This document shows positions 52,757 through 62,275 of a stretch of 64,000 bases of DNA, piece after piece (position 1 is the first letter of the stretch; every line of letters begins with the position of its first letter). The DNA comes from Desulfopila sp. IMCC35008. Its GTDB lineage: Bacteria > Desulfobacterota > Desulfobulbia > Desulfobulbales > Desulfocapsaceae. Under the pieces are notes generated by a model. The model was not told the origin of the DNA and ran no database searches. It saw only the letters and a program-made list of their open reading frames with translations. The translations under genes and the position numbers were made by a program. The stretch lies in NCBI RefSeq assembly GCF_010646885.2, contig NZ_CP050700.1, forward strand, positions 4,552,501 through 4,616,500, read 5' to 3'.

Positions 52757-53734
52757 ATGAAAACACCCGTACGTGTTGCGATTACCGGTGCAGCAGGACA
52801 GATTAGTTATTCCATTATTTTCCGTATTGCAGCAGGCGATATGCTGGGCAAGGACCAGCCTGTTATCATGCAGCTGCTGGAGATTCCACCTGCCATGGGC
52901 GCCCTTGAGGGTGTCGTTATGGAATTGAATGACTGCGCCTTCCCACTGGTAGCAGGAATCGTCGCTACAGACGATCCCAATGTCGCCTTCAAGGACACCG
53001 ACTATGCCGTTCTCGTTGGAGCCCGCCCCCGTGGTCCCGGCATGGAACGTGCTGATCTGCTCGAGGCCAACGCCCAGATCTTCTCTGTACAGGGCAAGGC
53101 CTTAAATGACAACGCTTCAAAAGACGTAAAAGTCCTGGTTGTGGGCAACCCGGCTAACACCAACGCTCTCATTACCCTTAAGAATGCACCGGATCTGGAT
53201 CCGCGCAACATCACCGCCATGATGCGCCTGGACCACAACCGTTCACTTTCGCAGATTGCGGAGAAAGTTGACTGTGCCACCACCGATATCGAAAATATGG
53301 TCGTATGGGGCAACCACTCGGCAACCCAGTACCCTGATATCAGTTATGCCACCGTTAAGGGTGAAGCCGTAAAGGATAAGGTTGATAACGACTGGTACGT
53401 GGAATACTTCATCCCCACCGTCCAGCAACGTGGTGCGGCGATCATCAAGGCACGCGGCGCTTCAAGTGCGGCTTCTGCAGCCTCGGCAGCAGTCGACCAT
53501 ATGCGAGACTGGGCACTTGGCACGGATGGCCAATGGGTCTCCATGGGTGTTTACTCTAAAGGCAACTCATACGGCATTGACGAAGACATCGTCTACTCCC
53601 GTCCTATCGTCTGTGAAGGCGGCGACTGGAAAGAAATTACAGGCCTTGAAGTCTCCGATTTCAGCCGTGAGATGATGAAGAAAACAGAAGAAGAACTTGT
53701 CGGCGAGCGCGATGCCATCGCCAGCATGTTATAG
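52757..53734 (+). CDS. mdh: Malate dehydrogenase
   Basis: 325-residue NAD(P)-dependent malate dehydrogenase of the LDH/MDH superfamily. Nucleotide-binding VAITGAAGQISYSIIFRIA, substrate-loop GARPRGPGMERADLL with the two arginines, catalytic Asp-Arg in MRLDHNRSLSQ and catalytic His in VWGNHSATQYPD. The sequence belongs to the cytosolic-type group (TIGR01759-like). Start at 52757 is set by GGAGGAG upstream; the frame opens 10 codons earlier. In a sulfate reducer it would work in the citric-acid-cycle part of propionate/succinate metabolism. It is monocistronic, ending in a strong terminator. Confidence 0.95.
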   Translation: MKTPVRVAITGAAGQISYSIIFRIAAGDMLGKDQPVIMQLLEIPPAMGALEGVVMELNDCAFPLVAGIVATDDPNVAFKDTDYAVLVGARPRGPGMERADLLEANAQIFSVQGKALNDNASKDVKVLVVGNPANTNALITLKNAPDLDPRNITAMMRLDHNRSLSQIAEKVDCATTDIENMVVWGNHSATQYPDISYATVKGEAVKDKVDNDWYVEYFIPTVQQRGAAIIKARGASSAASAASAAVDHMRDWALGTDGQWVSMGVYSKGNSYGIDEDIVYSRPIVCEGGDWKEITGLEVSDFSREMMKKTEEELVGERDAIASML

Positions 53735-53763
53735 AATTAGTATATAGCACCACCCCATCAGAA

Positions 53764-53798
53764 AAACGGAGACTTTTACGGTCTCCGTTTTTTTTTGT
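53764..53798 (+). terminator. Terminator after mdh
   Basis: Perfect 10-bp stem (AAACGGAGAC and complement), 7-nt loop, then a long T-run. Confidence 0.93.
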
Positions 53799-53812
53799 GC
53801 CTGCACACTTCC

Positions 53813-55555
53813 CTACGCCTTGATCAAGGCCTCAATCCTCTCACCGTATTGCTGTTTCAGGCTATTAAGATAGCTGGAATCGACCGGCCCCTTCCAGGTC
53901 TTTACGGAATAAAATCTCCTGGGGATAGAGAAATTATCCGGCGTAAAACCGGTTCGCGCCCGAACCTGCCAACGCAGTTTACGGATATTCTCTGCCACCT
54001 GCCCGATACTCCCAGCCAGCTCATCATACCCCACACTTGCCAGACATTCTGCCAGTTGCTCGTCATTGTAGACTGAACGGGCAAACAGGCAGGAAACCAT
54101 AGAGGTAAGGAAAACCCTTCCCGGCTCATCATTGATCAGGAAATCAACAGCGGAGTCAACATCCTTTTCTGCATGTTTCTGGTCGTAGCTGTACGCCCCG
54201 GTATCAAGATGCGAATGTCTGAAACCAAGGGTCTGGGCGGCAAAATAGAGTTCGCCGGTTGCATACCCCGCCATCTCCTGACCAAGTACACAGGCAAAAT
54301 CACTCCCCCCCCAAACCTCTGCAGCCTTGAGGGTCCCCTTACCAAGCACCCTGTAAAAGTCATTTGCGCCACGCCCCAGATACTCGACAGCCTGCTGGAA
54401 CTGAAGCACATTGCCGAACGCCAGGGGTACAATTGTCTGTTCTTCGCTGACAAGCCCTCTTTCAAAAGCCTCAGTGGCCCAAGCTAAGGCAACACCGGCA
54501 GACATGGCATCAAGCCCCACTTTTTCGATCTCGTCAAGAATTCGCAGCACCCCGAAAGTATCGGTCACCCCCAGCATTGTGCCTGCGGCAAATATCGGTT
54601 CATAGTCATAGGCCACCTGATGGTAATGATAGCGGTTGTCCTGTTCCATTTTTTCCCGGATATACCCAATGTGTATACAGCCCACCGGGCAGCCTCCGCA
54701 CGCGCCGTTCCGGAGTAGAGTCTCATCGGCAAAAGAGCTTCCGGTAATAGCACTGATACGTGGATCTGATGTACTCTGCAGGTTATTCCACGGCAGGGAT
54801 TCTATATCATTGAGTCCCTGCAGGTTCACGGCGGTGCCGAGATTGTGATATTTCTTCATCATATCGGTGGCCGTGACCTTCGCATACACCTCCTTATAGA
54901 CACGGTCATATGCACGCCCTGTGGGCAAATCGAAATCCGCCTCACCGCAGACCACGATTCCCTTGAGATTTTTCACCCCCATAGTAGCCCCACCGCCCAT
55001 CCTGCCAAAATGCCTGTATGTATCGACATTGATGCAGGCCATGGACGAACCGATCTCGCCCGAAGGACCGATACGCAGAATAGAGCGATGCCCTGATCCT
55101 CCCTTAAAAATGCGCCGCAGTATCTTGCCGCTGTTATCGACATTCATCCCTCGCATAAAGGAAACGTCTTTTAGCTCAAGATGCCGATAGCCAATATTGA
55201 GACAGGAAAGCCTCCCGGCCTTGCCGGTAATAACGACTGCATCCAAATCACTGAACTTCATGGCCAGAGCCATTCGCCCTCCACCGTGGCTTTCGGTGTA
55301 CTCTCCGTGATAAGACGATTTAAAACTGCAGACGGTCTTACTCATCAAGGGGAAATAACCGGTAAGAGGACCGATGGCAAAAATCAGCGGCTGGGACTCA
55401 TCATCCCAAGGTTTTTCAGGGGCACCATAGCGCAGATAAAGGTCGGCGGCGAGACCACTGCCCCCGGCCAGTTCATTGCGCCCTTGGTGCATTACGATTT
55501 CACCGGTCGCAGAGGACAGGTCGAAAACAAGCACCCGAAACTGATTGCGGATCAT
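53813..55555 (-). CDS. aor: Aldehyde:ferredoxin oxidoreductase (tungsten pterin)
   Basis: 580-residue enzyme oxidising aldehydes to acids with ferredoxin. The N-terminal pterin-binding part includes FGRMGGGATMGVKNLKGIVV. The 4Fe-4S ligands begin C286-x2-C289-x3-C293 (CGGCPVGC); a fourth Cys near the C-terminus is expected (SCLFARSVYNDEQLAECL). The protein is slightly shorter than the 600-plus residues of hyperthermophile AORs. It overlaps the ferredoxin gene by 4 bp, which names its electron partner. Confidence 0.92.
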   Translation of the reverse strand: MIRNQFRVLVFDLSSATGEIVMHQGRNELAGGSGLAADLYLRYGAPEKPWDDESQPLIFAIGPLTGYFPLMSKTVCSFKSSYHGEYTESHGGGRMALAMKFSDLDAVVITGKAGRLSCLNIGYRHLELKDVSFMRGMNVDNSGKILRRIFKGGSGHRSILRIGPSGEIGSSMACINVDTYRHFGRMGGGATMGVKNLKGIVVCGEADFDLPTGRAYDRVYKEVYAKVTATDMMKKYHNLGTAVNLQGLNDIESLPWNNLQSTSDPRISAITGSSFADETLLRNGACGGCPVGCIHIGYIREKMEQDNRYHYHQVAYDYEPIFAAGTMLGVTDTFGVLRILDEIEKVGLDAMSAGVALAWATEAFERGLVSEEQTIVPLAFGNVLQFQQAVEYLGRGANDFYRVLGKGTLKAAEVWGGSDFACVLGQEMAGYATGELYFAAQTLGFRHSHLDTGAYSYDQKHAEKDVDSAVDFLINDEPGRVFLTSMVSCLFARSVYNDEQLAECLASVGYDELAGSIGQVAENIRKLRWQVRARTGFTPDNFSIPRRFYSVKTWKGPVDSSYLNSLKQQYGERIEALIKA

Positions 55556-55974
55556 AACAGCACCTCCTTAATATCCTTGCTTTCCCTCATCTCAAGACAA
55601 TCCTGAGGGCAGAATGGAACACACCTCCCGCAATGTATGCAGACATAAGCCCCTCCGCTTTCCCCCTGCACGATGGCATGTACCGGACATGCACCGACAC
55701 ACTCACCACAACGGATACACATCTTCCTGCGCATCACCACCCCGCCTCCCTGACGCTGTCGCATCGCACCGGTCGGGCAGGCCGCTGCACAGGGCGCCGG
55801 ATCACAGGCCAGACAGCGAACGGCCACAAAGCCAGTGGACAATCCTCCCGAAGATTTTATGCGGATACCTGCCGTATTCCACGACAACCTCCGCTGGACA
55901 AGCCGGGCACAGGCCATGGAACAGGAATGGCAGCCGATACACTGATCCATTCGCGGTGTTGTTAGCTGCTTCAT
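55552..55974 (-). CDS. Polyferredoxin-type 4Fe-4S protein, AOR partner
   Basis: 140-residue iron-sulfur protein with four Cys clusters: CIGCHSCSMAC, CLACDPAPCAAACP, CIRCGECVGACP and CIHCGRCVPFCP. Four 4Fe-4S centres are expected. It resembles the electron-transfer subunits found with AOR-family enzymes (AorA/HycB-like). Four-bp overlap with aor; first gene of the operon. Confidence 0.9.
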   Translation of the reverse strand: MKQLTTPRMDQCIGCHSCSMACARLVQRRLSWNTAGIRIKSSGGLSTGFVAVRCLACDPAPCAAACPTGAMRQRQGGGVVMRRKMCIRCGECVGACPVHAIVQGESGGAYVCIHCGRCVPFCPQDCLEMRESKDIKEVLL

Positions 55975-56116
55975 ACAACCCCCTTTATATTGAAGTTATA
56001 AATAATAGTTTCATAGCTGACATGAATATCTTATGTAACCATTTTAATGAATATATTTTTTTCCCCTCAAGAGATATTATTCCCGATAAACAAAACGACT
56101 CAGACCAACTATCACC

Positions 56117-56671
56117 ATGCGATTACTTGCCGTATCCGACATTTTTGGCAGAACACGCCATCTTGAAAATCTGGTTGAATGTCTAACCAGTACGTATGAA
56201 TGCACCGATCTGCTTGATCCTTACGGAGGTGCCCGTCTCGATTTTCGAAATGAACAGGAGGCATACGCCTATTTCCAGGTCAACATCGGGTTGGCCAAGT
56301 ACCGGGACATACTCCTTGGCTATCTTCAGAATACAGAACATACGGAATTCCATCTCCTCGGTTTCAGCATTGGTGCCTCAGCTATCTGGCTCGTGTCCGA
56401 GATGTTGAATTTTCATGAAAACACAAGGGCAACCTGTTTCTACAGCTCCCAGATCCGAAATTTTTTAAAGGTTCAACCTCGGCTCAAAATCGACCTGTAT
56501 TTCCCAGAAAATGAACCTGCATTTGAGGTGAACACAATAATGAAGAAGCTTCTGCGAACCCCAAACCTACAATGCCACCAAACTGACTACCATCACGGGT
56601 TCATGAACAAACTATCCGTCAATTACCACAAGGAGGCTTATCACCGCTATATCCAGATTCTAAAAAACTAA
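56117..56671 (+). CDS. Small alpha/beta-hydrolase-like protein
   Basis: 184-residue protein with an alpha/beta hydrolase core: GxSxG-type elbow in LLGFSIGASAIWL, an acidic residue in FPENEPAF, and a His in YHHGFMN, the order used by dienelactone hydrolases. It lacks the N-terminal strands of full-size enzymes, so it is a minimal version. The substrate is unknown. It is divergent from aor and converges on the chemoreceptor gene; a bulged hairpin at 56673-56702 may terminate both. Confidence 0.72.
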   Translation: MRLLAVSDIFGRTRHLENLVECLTSTYECTDLLDPYGGARLDFRNEQEAYAYFQVNIGLAKYRDILLGYLQNTEHTEFHLLGFSIGASAIWLVSEMLNFHENTRATCFYSSQIRNFLKVQPRLKIDLYFPENEPAFEVNTIMKKLLRTPNLQCHQTDYHHGFMNKLSVNYHKEAYHRYIQILKN

Positions 56672-56729
56672 AGGCCGCCGGGTAACAGCATCCCTGACGG
56701 CCCCTCAAAACGCTTACAGCCGTTTTCCG

Positions 56730-59198
56730 CTACAACTGTTTATCCTTGAAAAAGGAGACATATTCTTTATCCTTCTTCATAATATGATTCTTGAGCCAAT
56801 CTGCCAGAAAACCCATCAGATCCATGGACAGACCTGCGCGACCGCTCTTGAAATCATCACGGAACGCATTTACTTTATGAACCAGATCCACATGAATTTT
56901 CTTGTGCGCGCCGGTTTCCGGATATTTGTAGCGATCAAAGAGTTCCTCTTCAAAACCGAAATGATATTCGGTGTACCTGGCTAACTCGTCAAGTATCCTG
57001 CCCGATTCCGCCGCCCCCTTTTTCTGCTTCATCGCCCGGTGCAACTCATTTATCAACCGTACCAGTTCTTTATGCTGTTCATCGATTTGATCTAAACCAG
57101 TCTCAAGGCGCGAGTTCCAGGGAAAAAGTTCACGTATATTCCGGTCATCTACAACCGTCTGGCCGCCCCGGCTATTTTTAACCGACACCTTAAAAACAGA
57201 TATCATCGATTTCAACTGGGATGACAGATCAGAAAGGCTTTCCGCGCTTTGACGCATGGAGGCACTATGTTCCGACATATCGTTGGCAACCCCGGCCACC
57301 ACCTGGATCTCTTCCGCGATGTGGGATGAAACATTCGAGCTCTGGGCAACATTCTCATTTACCTCAGAAATACCGTGGGAAGCCTGCTCGATATTCTGAG
57401 CCACTTCAGTGGCTTGATTGGACTGTTCGGTCATGGAGGAGGCAATCGATGACATAATTGAGTCGACATCTTCAATCACCTTGGCAATAAGCCCAACCTC
57501 ATTAACCGTATCATCGGTTGATTGCTGAATACCTTCAATCCTGCCCTTTATCTGCTGTGTAGCCTGTTGGGTCTGGTGAGCCAATTCCTTGATCTCACCG
57601 GCAACAACCGCAAAGCCTTTGCCCGCATCTCCTGCCCGTGCAGCCTCAATCGTGGCATTTAAAGCGAGCAGGTTTGTCTGATCTGCAATCTCCGTAATGA
57701 CTTCACTGACATTGGATATCTCCCGCGCTGCCTCACCTAGTTGACTTACTTTTTCAGTGGCCATTCGCACCTGATCCGTGGCCGAGTGTGAGACCCCCTG
57801 TGCCCGGTCGCACTCGGCAACAACATCATCGAGCGCCTCTCTCATGCTCGCTGCCGCCTGGGCCACAAATCCAATATTCGTAGAGGCCTGTTCACTGGCT
57901 GCCGCCACTGAGGACATGCTCATATTCATATCCTCACTGGCCTTATTGACCGCCGTTGCTTTTGCTTTAAGATCCTCTGATTCATCCTGCATCTGCTCTG
58001 ACGCAGACAGGACCTCAAAAGATGAAGAGGTCACTGTTTCCGAATTGGATCCGATGTCCACAATAATATCATTAAGTTTGGCGACAAAAGTATCGAACCA
58101 CTTCGCCAACATACCGATTTCATCAATTCTTTTGAGATTAAGCCGTCTGGTCAGATCGCCTTCACCCTCGGCGGTATCTCGCAATTCGTTCGTAATATTC
58201 AGAATGGGTCGAATCACCATGATCCTGAGCATGAGCGCGACAGCAATAATCACACCCACGCAACAGATGACACCTACTATCAGAACTACCAAACTGGTCC
58301 CTGATTTCACCTTTAAAGCCGATTCCGCCAGAATCTTAGCAGTTTCATCCATGGCTCCCTGATTCTGCTCCACCACCGTGGTCAGGTCCTTTTTCATCAG
58401 GCCAAGGACCTTCTCAGACTCCGCACCGATAATTTTGCGTACCGATTCTTCATTATTCTGCTTTAGACTTTCAAAGCGGGCATCCAACGCCTCGATTTCA
58501 CGAGCCACAGCATTTTTTGAAACACCGACTACAATGGTACCGATTGGCAGGTTATAGTATTCAACGACACTCTCATAGATCATAACCCGAGGGTCGTTTT
58601 TACCAGATTGCAGTACAGCTGCAGCCTGCTCCTCTACCTCCAGGTCTTCTGCACCGCTTTTTTCCAGATATCCAAGAACCTGATCGTCTATAATATTGAC
58701 ATAACTGGGAAGAATCTTCTTATCCTGGTCGAGGAAGAATAGGAAAACAATATCTTTGGTCTGGGAAACAAGTCGGCTGTAGTCAACAAGCTGGTCGTAG
58801 TTCTTGGCCATAATACCTTCCTGGGCCACTTCCGCCAAAACCGCTGTGATCACTTCAGCACTGGACACCAGCAACTTTTCCATGCCACCGCGTACCTTCT
58901 CTCCTTCAGCCGACAGAGACTGGGTGGTCACTTTTGTCAAACTTTCACCGGTGGCCTTACCCAGCCCCGTCATTTGTTCACTGACGCTCCCTTCAAGGGA
59001 GTTGAACTGTCCCTGGATGCTTTGGCCGGATTCTTTCAACTGCGCATGAACGTTTTGTCCCATTTCCTCAAGGAGTCCACCCTGTTTATCAAGTATGGAA
59101 TATCCAAGCACCGCAAAGGAAATCAACATGATACCAACCAAGACAACCAACATTTTAGCACTGAGTCGCTTTTCAAAGAATCGTAACATTTCATTCAT
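56730..59198 (-). CDS. Methyl-accepting chemotaxis protein with C-terminal hemerythrin
   Basis: 822-residue transducer. Membrane segment at about 14-35, a periplasmic sensor part with coiled coil and a Cache-like region, second membrane segment at about 305-330, HAMP, then the signalling hairpin with tip VITEIADQTNLLALNATIEA. The last 130 residues are a bacteriohemerythrin: WNSRLETGLDQIDEQHKELV, HFGFEEELFDRY, HKKIHVDLVHK, with the His/Glu/Asp di-iron ligands. Such C-terminal hemerythrins (as in DcrH) bind oxygen, so this is probably an oxygen-avoidance receptor of an anaerobe. Confidence 0.93.
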   Translation of the reverse strand: MNEMLRFFEKRLSAKMLVVLVGIMLISFAVLGYSILDKQGGLLEEMGQNVHAQLKESGQSIQGQFNSLEGSVSEQMTGLGKATGESLTKVTTQSLSAEGEKVRGGMEKLLVSSAEVITAVLAEVAQEGIMAKNYDQLVDYSRLVSQTKDIVFLFFLDQDKKILPSYVNIIDDQVLGYLEKSGAEDLEVEEQAAAVLQSGKNDPRVMIYESVVEYYNLPIGTIVVGVSKNAVAREIEALDARFESLKQNNEESVRKIIGAESEKVLGLMKKDLTTVVEQNQGAMDETAKILAESALKVKSGTSLVVLIVGVICCVGVIIAVALMLRIMVIRPILNITNELRDTAEGEGDLTRRLNLKRIDEIGMLAKWFDTFVAKLNDIIVDIGSNSETVTSSSFEVLSASEQMQDESEDLKAKATAVNKASEDMNMSMSSVAAASEQASTNIGFVAQAAASMREALDDVVAECDRAQGVSHSATDQVRMATEKVSQLGEAAREISNVSEVITEIADQTNLLALNATIEAARAGDAGKGFAVVAGEIKELAHQTQQATQQIKGRIEGIQQSTDDTVNEVGLIAKVIEDVDSIMSSIASSMTEQSNQATEVAQNIEQASHGISEVNENVAQSSNVSSHIAEEIQVVAGVANDMSEHSASMRQSAESLSDLSSQLKSMISVFKVSVKNSRGGQTVVDDRNIRELFPWNSRLETGLDQIDEQHKELVRLINELHRAMKQKKGAAESGRILDELARYTEYHFGFEEELFDRYKYPETGAHKKIHVDLVHKVNAFRDDFKSGRAGLSMDLMGFLADWLKNHIMKKDKEYVSFFKDKQL

Positions 59199-59542
59199 TC
59201 GGCAAAAGTTGATAATACGAAAAAAGCCACACCTGCCTAGGCCTCATTTCTCCCCCCTCTGTCAAAAAGAGTATCGCAAGATCTATATAGGTTCAAGGTT
59301 AGTAGTGCAATTTCTCGTCATTACAATTAATAAGCGAATACACTTCCCCCCCAAAAAAAGCCTTAAAACACCCTCCTGTACCATCTCACATTTGCTTCCT
59401 GTTTCCTGTAAATCTATTCTTTAAGGGCACTTACACGAATAATCGAAATATACTGTAGTCTCTTTAACCGTAATCGGTTATTTTAGAAGGTTACCTCTGC
59501 CCCCAAAACTGACTTGGTGATAACATTACAGCGGACCTTTTT
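59199..59542. other. Divergent intergenic region
   Basis: About 340 bp between the chemoreceptor and the coiled-coil protein gene. Contains short C-tracts and AT-rich sequence for two promoters. No gene or clear sigma-28 box found. Confidence 0.45.
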
Positions 59543-60403
59543 ATGAATGATAAGAAGATATTAGTTCAAACTAAAACTATTAACAAATATCTTTCTACAG
59601 ATAATCCCTTTGTCAAACAGGCTGTTGGTAAAATTGCTTCAGCAGTTCAGGCGGCAGCGACACACGCCATCCAGACAGTTCAACAGGACCGGGAAAATAT
59701 ATCCGATACCACCGATTACCTGGACGGCGTTCTCACGGACCAACTTGGCGTCTCCCTGGTCGAAGAAATTCAGGACATTTCTTCTCTTGGTCAGGAACTT
59801 GAGGATTTTTTTGACAAGACCGTCTTCCGACAGGCCTTTCCCGATTCTTTTGAAGAAATTGAAGATAAACTGGAACAGGTTCGGATCCGTGAAGAAATCC
59901 TGCAAAACAAGGAAGCCGAGCTTGAAGCTATCATCAAGGAAAAGGTTGCCGAGGCCGAAAAGAAAGTCAAACTGAGTGCCACCACGAGTAAGGGACTGTT
60001 TGAGAGCGCCCTGCAGAAAGCGGATAAGGTTATTGACCAGAACAAGATTACCCGATTTGTCTGTTCGACCATCTCACGTTTCCAGGATGAGTTCGAACAA
60101 CTTCAGAAAACCCGTGATGTAGAGCATGTTACAAAAATTTTCCAGGATACCATCGAACCGTTCCAGCTCACCAAGGTCGTGGCGGATAAAGAAGGTAAAT
60201 TGACCAAAATTATCATCAACTCCTTTACCGAAGACTGTTATCAGGACCTCTTCTTTTTCTTCTACCGTTATTACAATGAGCTGATGGATATTTATGAAGG
60301 AGAGGGGGAACTCCCCTCCACCGCAGAAGAGTTAGCCAGGATCTTTAAAAAGAAGAAGAAAGGTGCCGAGCAGATTATTGCCCAGATGCACGCCAGGAAG
60401 TGA
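59543..60403 (+). CDS. Hypothetical coiled-coil protein
   Basis: 286-residue soluble acidic protein without signal peptide or membrane segment. Residues 105-150 form a coiled coil (EEIEDKLEQVRIREEILQNK and following), and the C-terminus is Lys-rich. No family recognised. It ends about 450 bp before the lactate/glycolate dehydrogenase and is on the same strand. Confidence 0.75.
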   Translation: MNDKKILVQTKTINKYLSTDNPFVKQAVGKIASAVQAAATHAIQTVQQDRENISDTTDYLDGVLTDQLGVSLVEEIQDISSLGQELEDFFDKTVFRQAFPDSFEEIEDKLEQVRIREEILQNKEAELEAIIKEKVAEAEKKVKLSATTSKGLFESALQKADKVIDQNKITRFVCSTISRFQDEFEQLQKTRDVEHVTKIFQDTIEPFQLTKVVADKEGKLTKIIINSFTEDCYQDLFFFFYRYYNELMDIYEGEGELPSTAEELARIFKKKKKGAEQIIAQMHARK

Positions 60404-60443
60404 CAGCTCTAAACTCCTATTTATCATAATGGGTGCGCCCATT

Positions 60444-60480
60444 CCCCCTCTATTCCCCTTCTATCCCCCCCCATCGCCCC
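60444..60480 (-). other. Potential G-quadruplex motif on the minus strand
   Basis: Read on the minus strand there are four G-runs of 4, 8, 4 and 5 with loops of 4, 6 and 6 nt, fitting the G3+N1-7 rule. It lies between the coiled-coil gene and the operators of the dehydrogenase operon. Confidence 0.55.
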
Positions 60481-60519
60481 TTTGCTTTGATGTTTTTGTC
60501 AGCATGCCCTACCAGTAAC

Positions 60520-60534
60520 ATTGGTAGTACCAAT
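60520..60534. promoter_or_regulatory. GntR/FCD-type operator 3
   Basis: ATTGGTAGTACCAAT, a perfect 15-bp palindrome and the best match in the window to the ATTGGT-N3-ACCAAT pattern. 330 bp upstream of the dehydrogenase start. Confidence 0.75.
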
Positions 60535-60653
60535 TAAGAAACCATTCACCCGCCATCTTAATCTACACGTTCAATACTATTATAATCACAGATAAAAAGG
60601 GTGTTGCTATTCAACCAGGAAAATTTCCCAACACATTTTTCATTGACAACACA

Positions 60654-60684
60654 ATTGGTATCTCCTAATATTGGTACGACCTTT
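60654..60684. promoter_or_regulatory. Two weaker GntR/FCD-type sites ahead of the dehydrogenase
   Basis: ATTGGTATCTCCTAA (60654-60668) and ATTGGTACGACCTTT (60670-60684) are adjacent. Each keeps one full half-site. The stretch lies 180-210 bp before the start of the FAD dehydrogenase gene. Confidence 0.6.
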
Positions 60685-60863
60685 TAAGGGTTGCATCATG
60701 TTTTTGCAGTAGTAAAAAGAAATCAAGTTTCTAAAATGTCTGCACGGTCGCATCGCGACAGTTCTCCCACAAATAACTAGAGCTTGGCAGGCTATAAGTG
60801 AAATACCACGTGAGTTGATGGCTTCCATCACCGACTATTTCAGCCAATGGAGTGAAAACAGCA

Positions 60864-62255
60864 ATGAAAAAGAGCATTATCGACGAGTTGGTCTCAATCT
60901 TCGGCCAGGAGAACGTCCTTACAGATCGCGAGGACATGATCGCCTACAGCTACGACGCCGCACCGGTGGAAATCGAACCGGAAGCTGTCGTTTTTCCAAC
61001 CACTACCGAACAGGTTAGCCAGTTGATGAAACTGGCCTACCGTGAAGAAATTCCGGTTACCCCGAGGGGACAGGGAAGTGGCCTTTCCGGCGGATCCATT
61101 CCGCTGAAACAGGGGATCGTACTCTGCATGGATCGCATGAATAACGTGATCGAATTCGATCCGGCCAACAGACTCATCACTGTTGAAGCTGGCCTTACCA
61201 CTGCCGATATCGACCCCATTGTTTCAGAAGCCAATCTCTTCTATCCGCCGGATCCAGGCTCCGTCGCATTTTCCACCATCGGTGGAAATGTTGCTGAGAA
61301 TGCAGGTGGACTGCGTGGTCTCAAGTATGGTGTAACAAAAGATTATGTCAAGATGTTGAAAGTTGTCATGCCGCAAGGCGATATCGTCACTCTCGGCTCT
61401 AAATGCGTTAAACACGTTGCCGGATTCAACTCAGAGTTAATGTTTGTGGGGAGCGAAGGACTGCTTGGCGTCATGACTGAGGTAACCCTTGCCCTGCTGC
61501 CGATCCCTCAGCATCGTGAGTCCGCACTGGCCATTTTCAACAGCCTCGATGGCGCTGCCCAGGCCGTTTCCGATATTATTGCTGCCGGTGTAACCCCTTC
61601 TACCATGGAATTCATGGATAATGCCACCATCAACGCTGTTCAGGACTTCAAGGATTGTGGTCTTCCGCGTGATGCAGAAGCCGTACTACTGATCGAAACC
61701 GACGGGGAAGAAAACTCCTCCAAGGCGGAAATGAAGATCGTCCAGGAGCAGGTTGCCAAAAATGACTTGCGTGAATTCCAACTGGCGACCACAACCGATG
61801 AACGTGATGCCCTGTTTGCAGGACGTCGTGTCGCCCTCAACGCACTCGCTTCCGTCAAGCCAAACCTGATCCTTGAAGATGCAACTGTAAAACGTTCCGT
61901 TCTCCCTGAGATGGTCCGCGGTATCATTGCTATCGCCAAGAAGCATGATATACAGGTTGGTATCTTCGGTCACGCCGGAGACGGCAACCTGCACCCGACC
62001 TTCCTTATCGACCAGGCAGACAAGGAAGAGATGGCACGCTGTCACAAGGCTGTAGATGAACTGTTCCAACTGGCTATCGACCTGGATGGCACCATTTCCG
62101 GTGAGCATGGAATCGGCCTTGAGAAAAAGCCGTACCTTGAAAACCAGATCGGTGCTTCTGGAATTAAACTGCTACAGGACCTCAAACGGATGTTCGATCC
62201 TAAAAACCTTCTCAATCCGGGCAAGATGTTCGACATGCCTGCTGAGTCAGCCTGA
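60864..62255 (+). CDS. glcD: FAD-linked lactate/glycolate dehydrogenase, GlcD type
   Basis: 463-residue flavoprotein of the FAD_binding_4 / FAD-oxidase C family. FAD-binding stretch VTPRGQGSGLSGGSIPLKQG, then DPGSVAFSTIGGNVAENAGG and the C-terminal metal/His region FGHAGDGNLHPTFLID, SGEHGIGLEKKPYL. Together with the following iron-sulfur subunit it oxidises lactate (D form is usual) or glycolate and passes electrons to the membrane pool; this pair is the common lactate dehydrogenase of sulfate reducers. Start at 60864 uses GGAG 11 bp upstream; GTG 60852 is possible. Preceded by GntR-type operators. Confidence 0.92.
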   Translation: MKKSIIDELVSIFGQENVLTDREDMIAYSYDAAPVEIEPEAVVFPTTTEQVSQLMKLAYREEIPVTPRGQGSGLSGGSIPLKQGIVLCMDRMNNVIEFDPANRLITVEAGLTTADIDPIVSEANLFYPPDPGSVAFSTIGGNVAENAGGLRGLKYGVTKDYVKMLKVVMPQGDIVTLGSKCVKHVAGFNSELMFVGSEGLLGVMTEVTLALLPIPQHRESALAIFNSLDGAAQAVSDIIAAGVTPSTMEFMDNATINAVQDFKDCGLPRDAEAVLLIETDGEENSSKAEMKIVQEQVAKNDLREFQLATTTDERDALFAGRRVALNALASVKPNLILEDATVKRSVLPEMVRGIIAIAKKHDIQVGIFGHAGDGNLHPTFLIDQADKEEMARCHKAVDELFQLAIDLDGTISGEHGIGLEKKPYLENQIGASGIKLLQDLKRMFDPKNLLNPGKMFDMPAESA

Positions 62256-62275
62256 GAAGGAGTTGAAGATTACCT

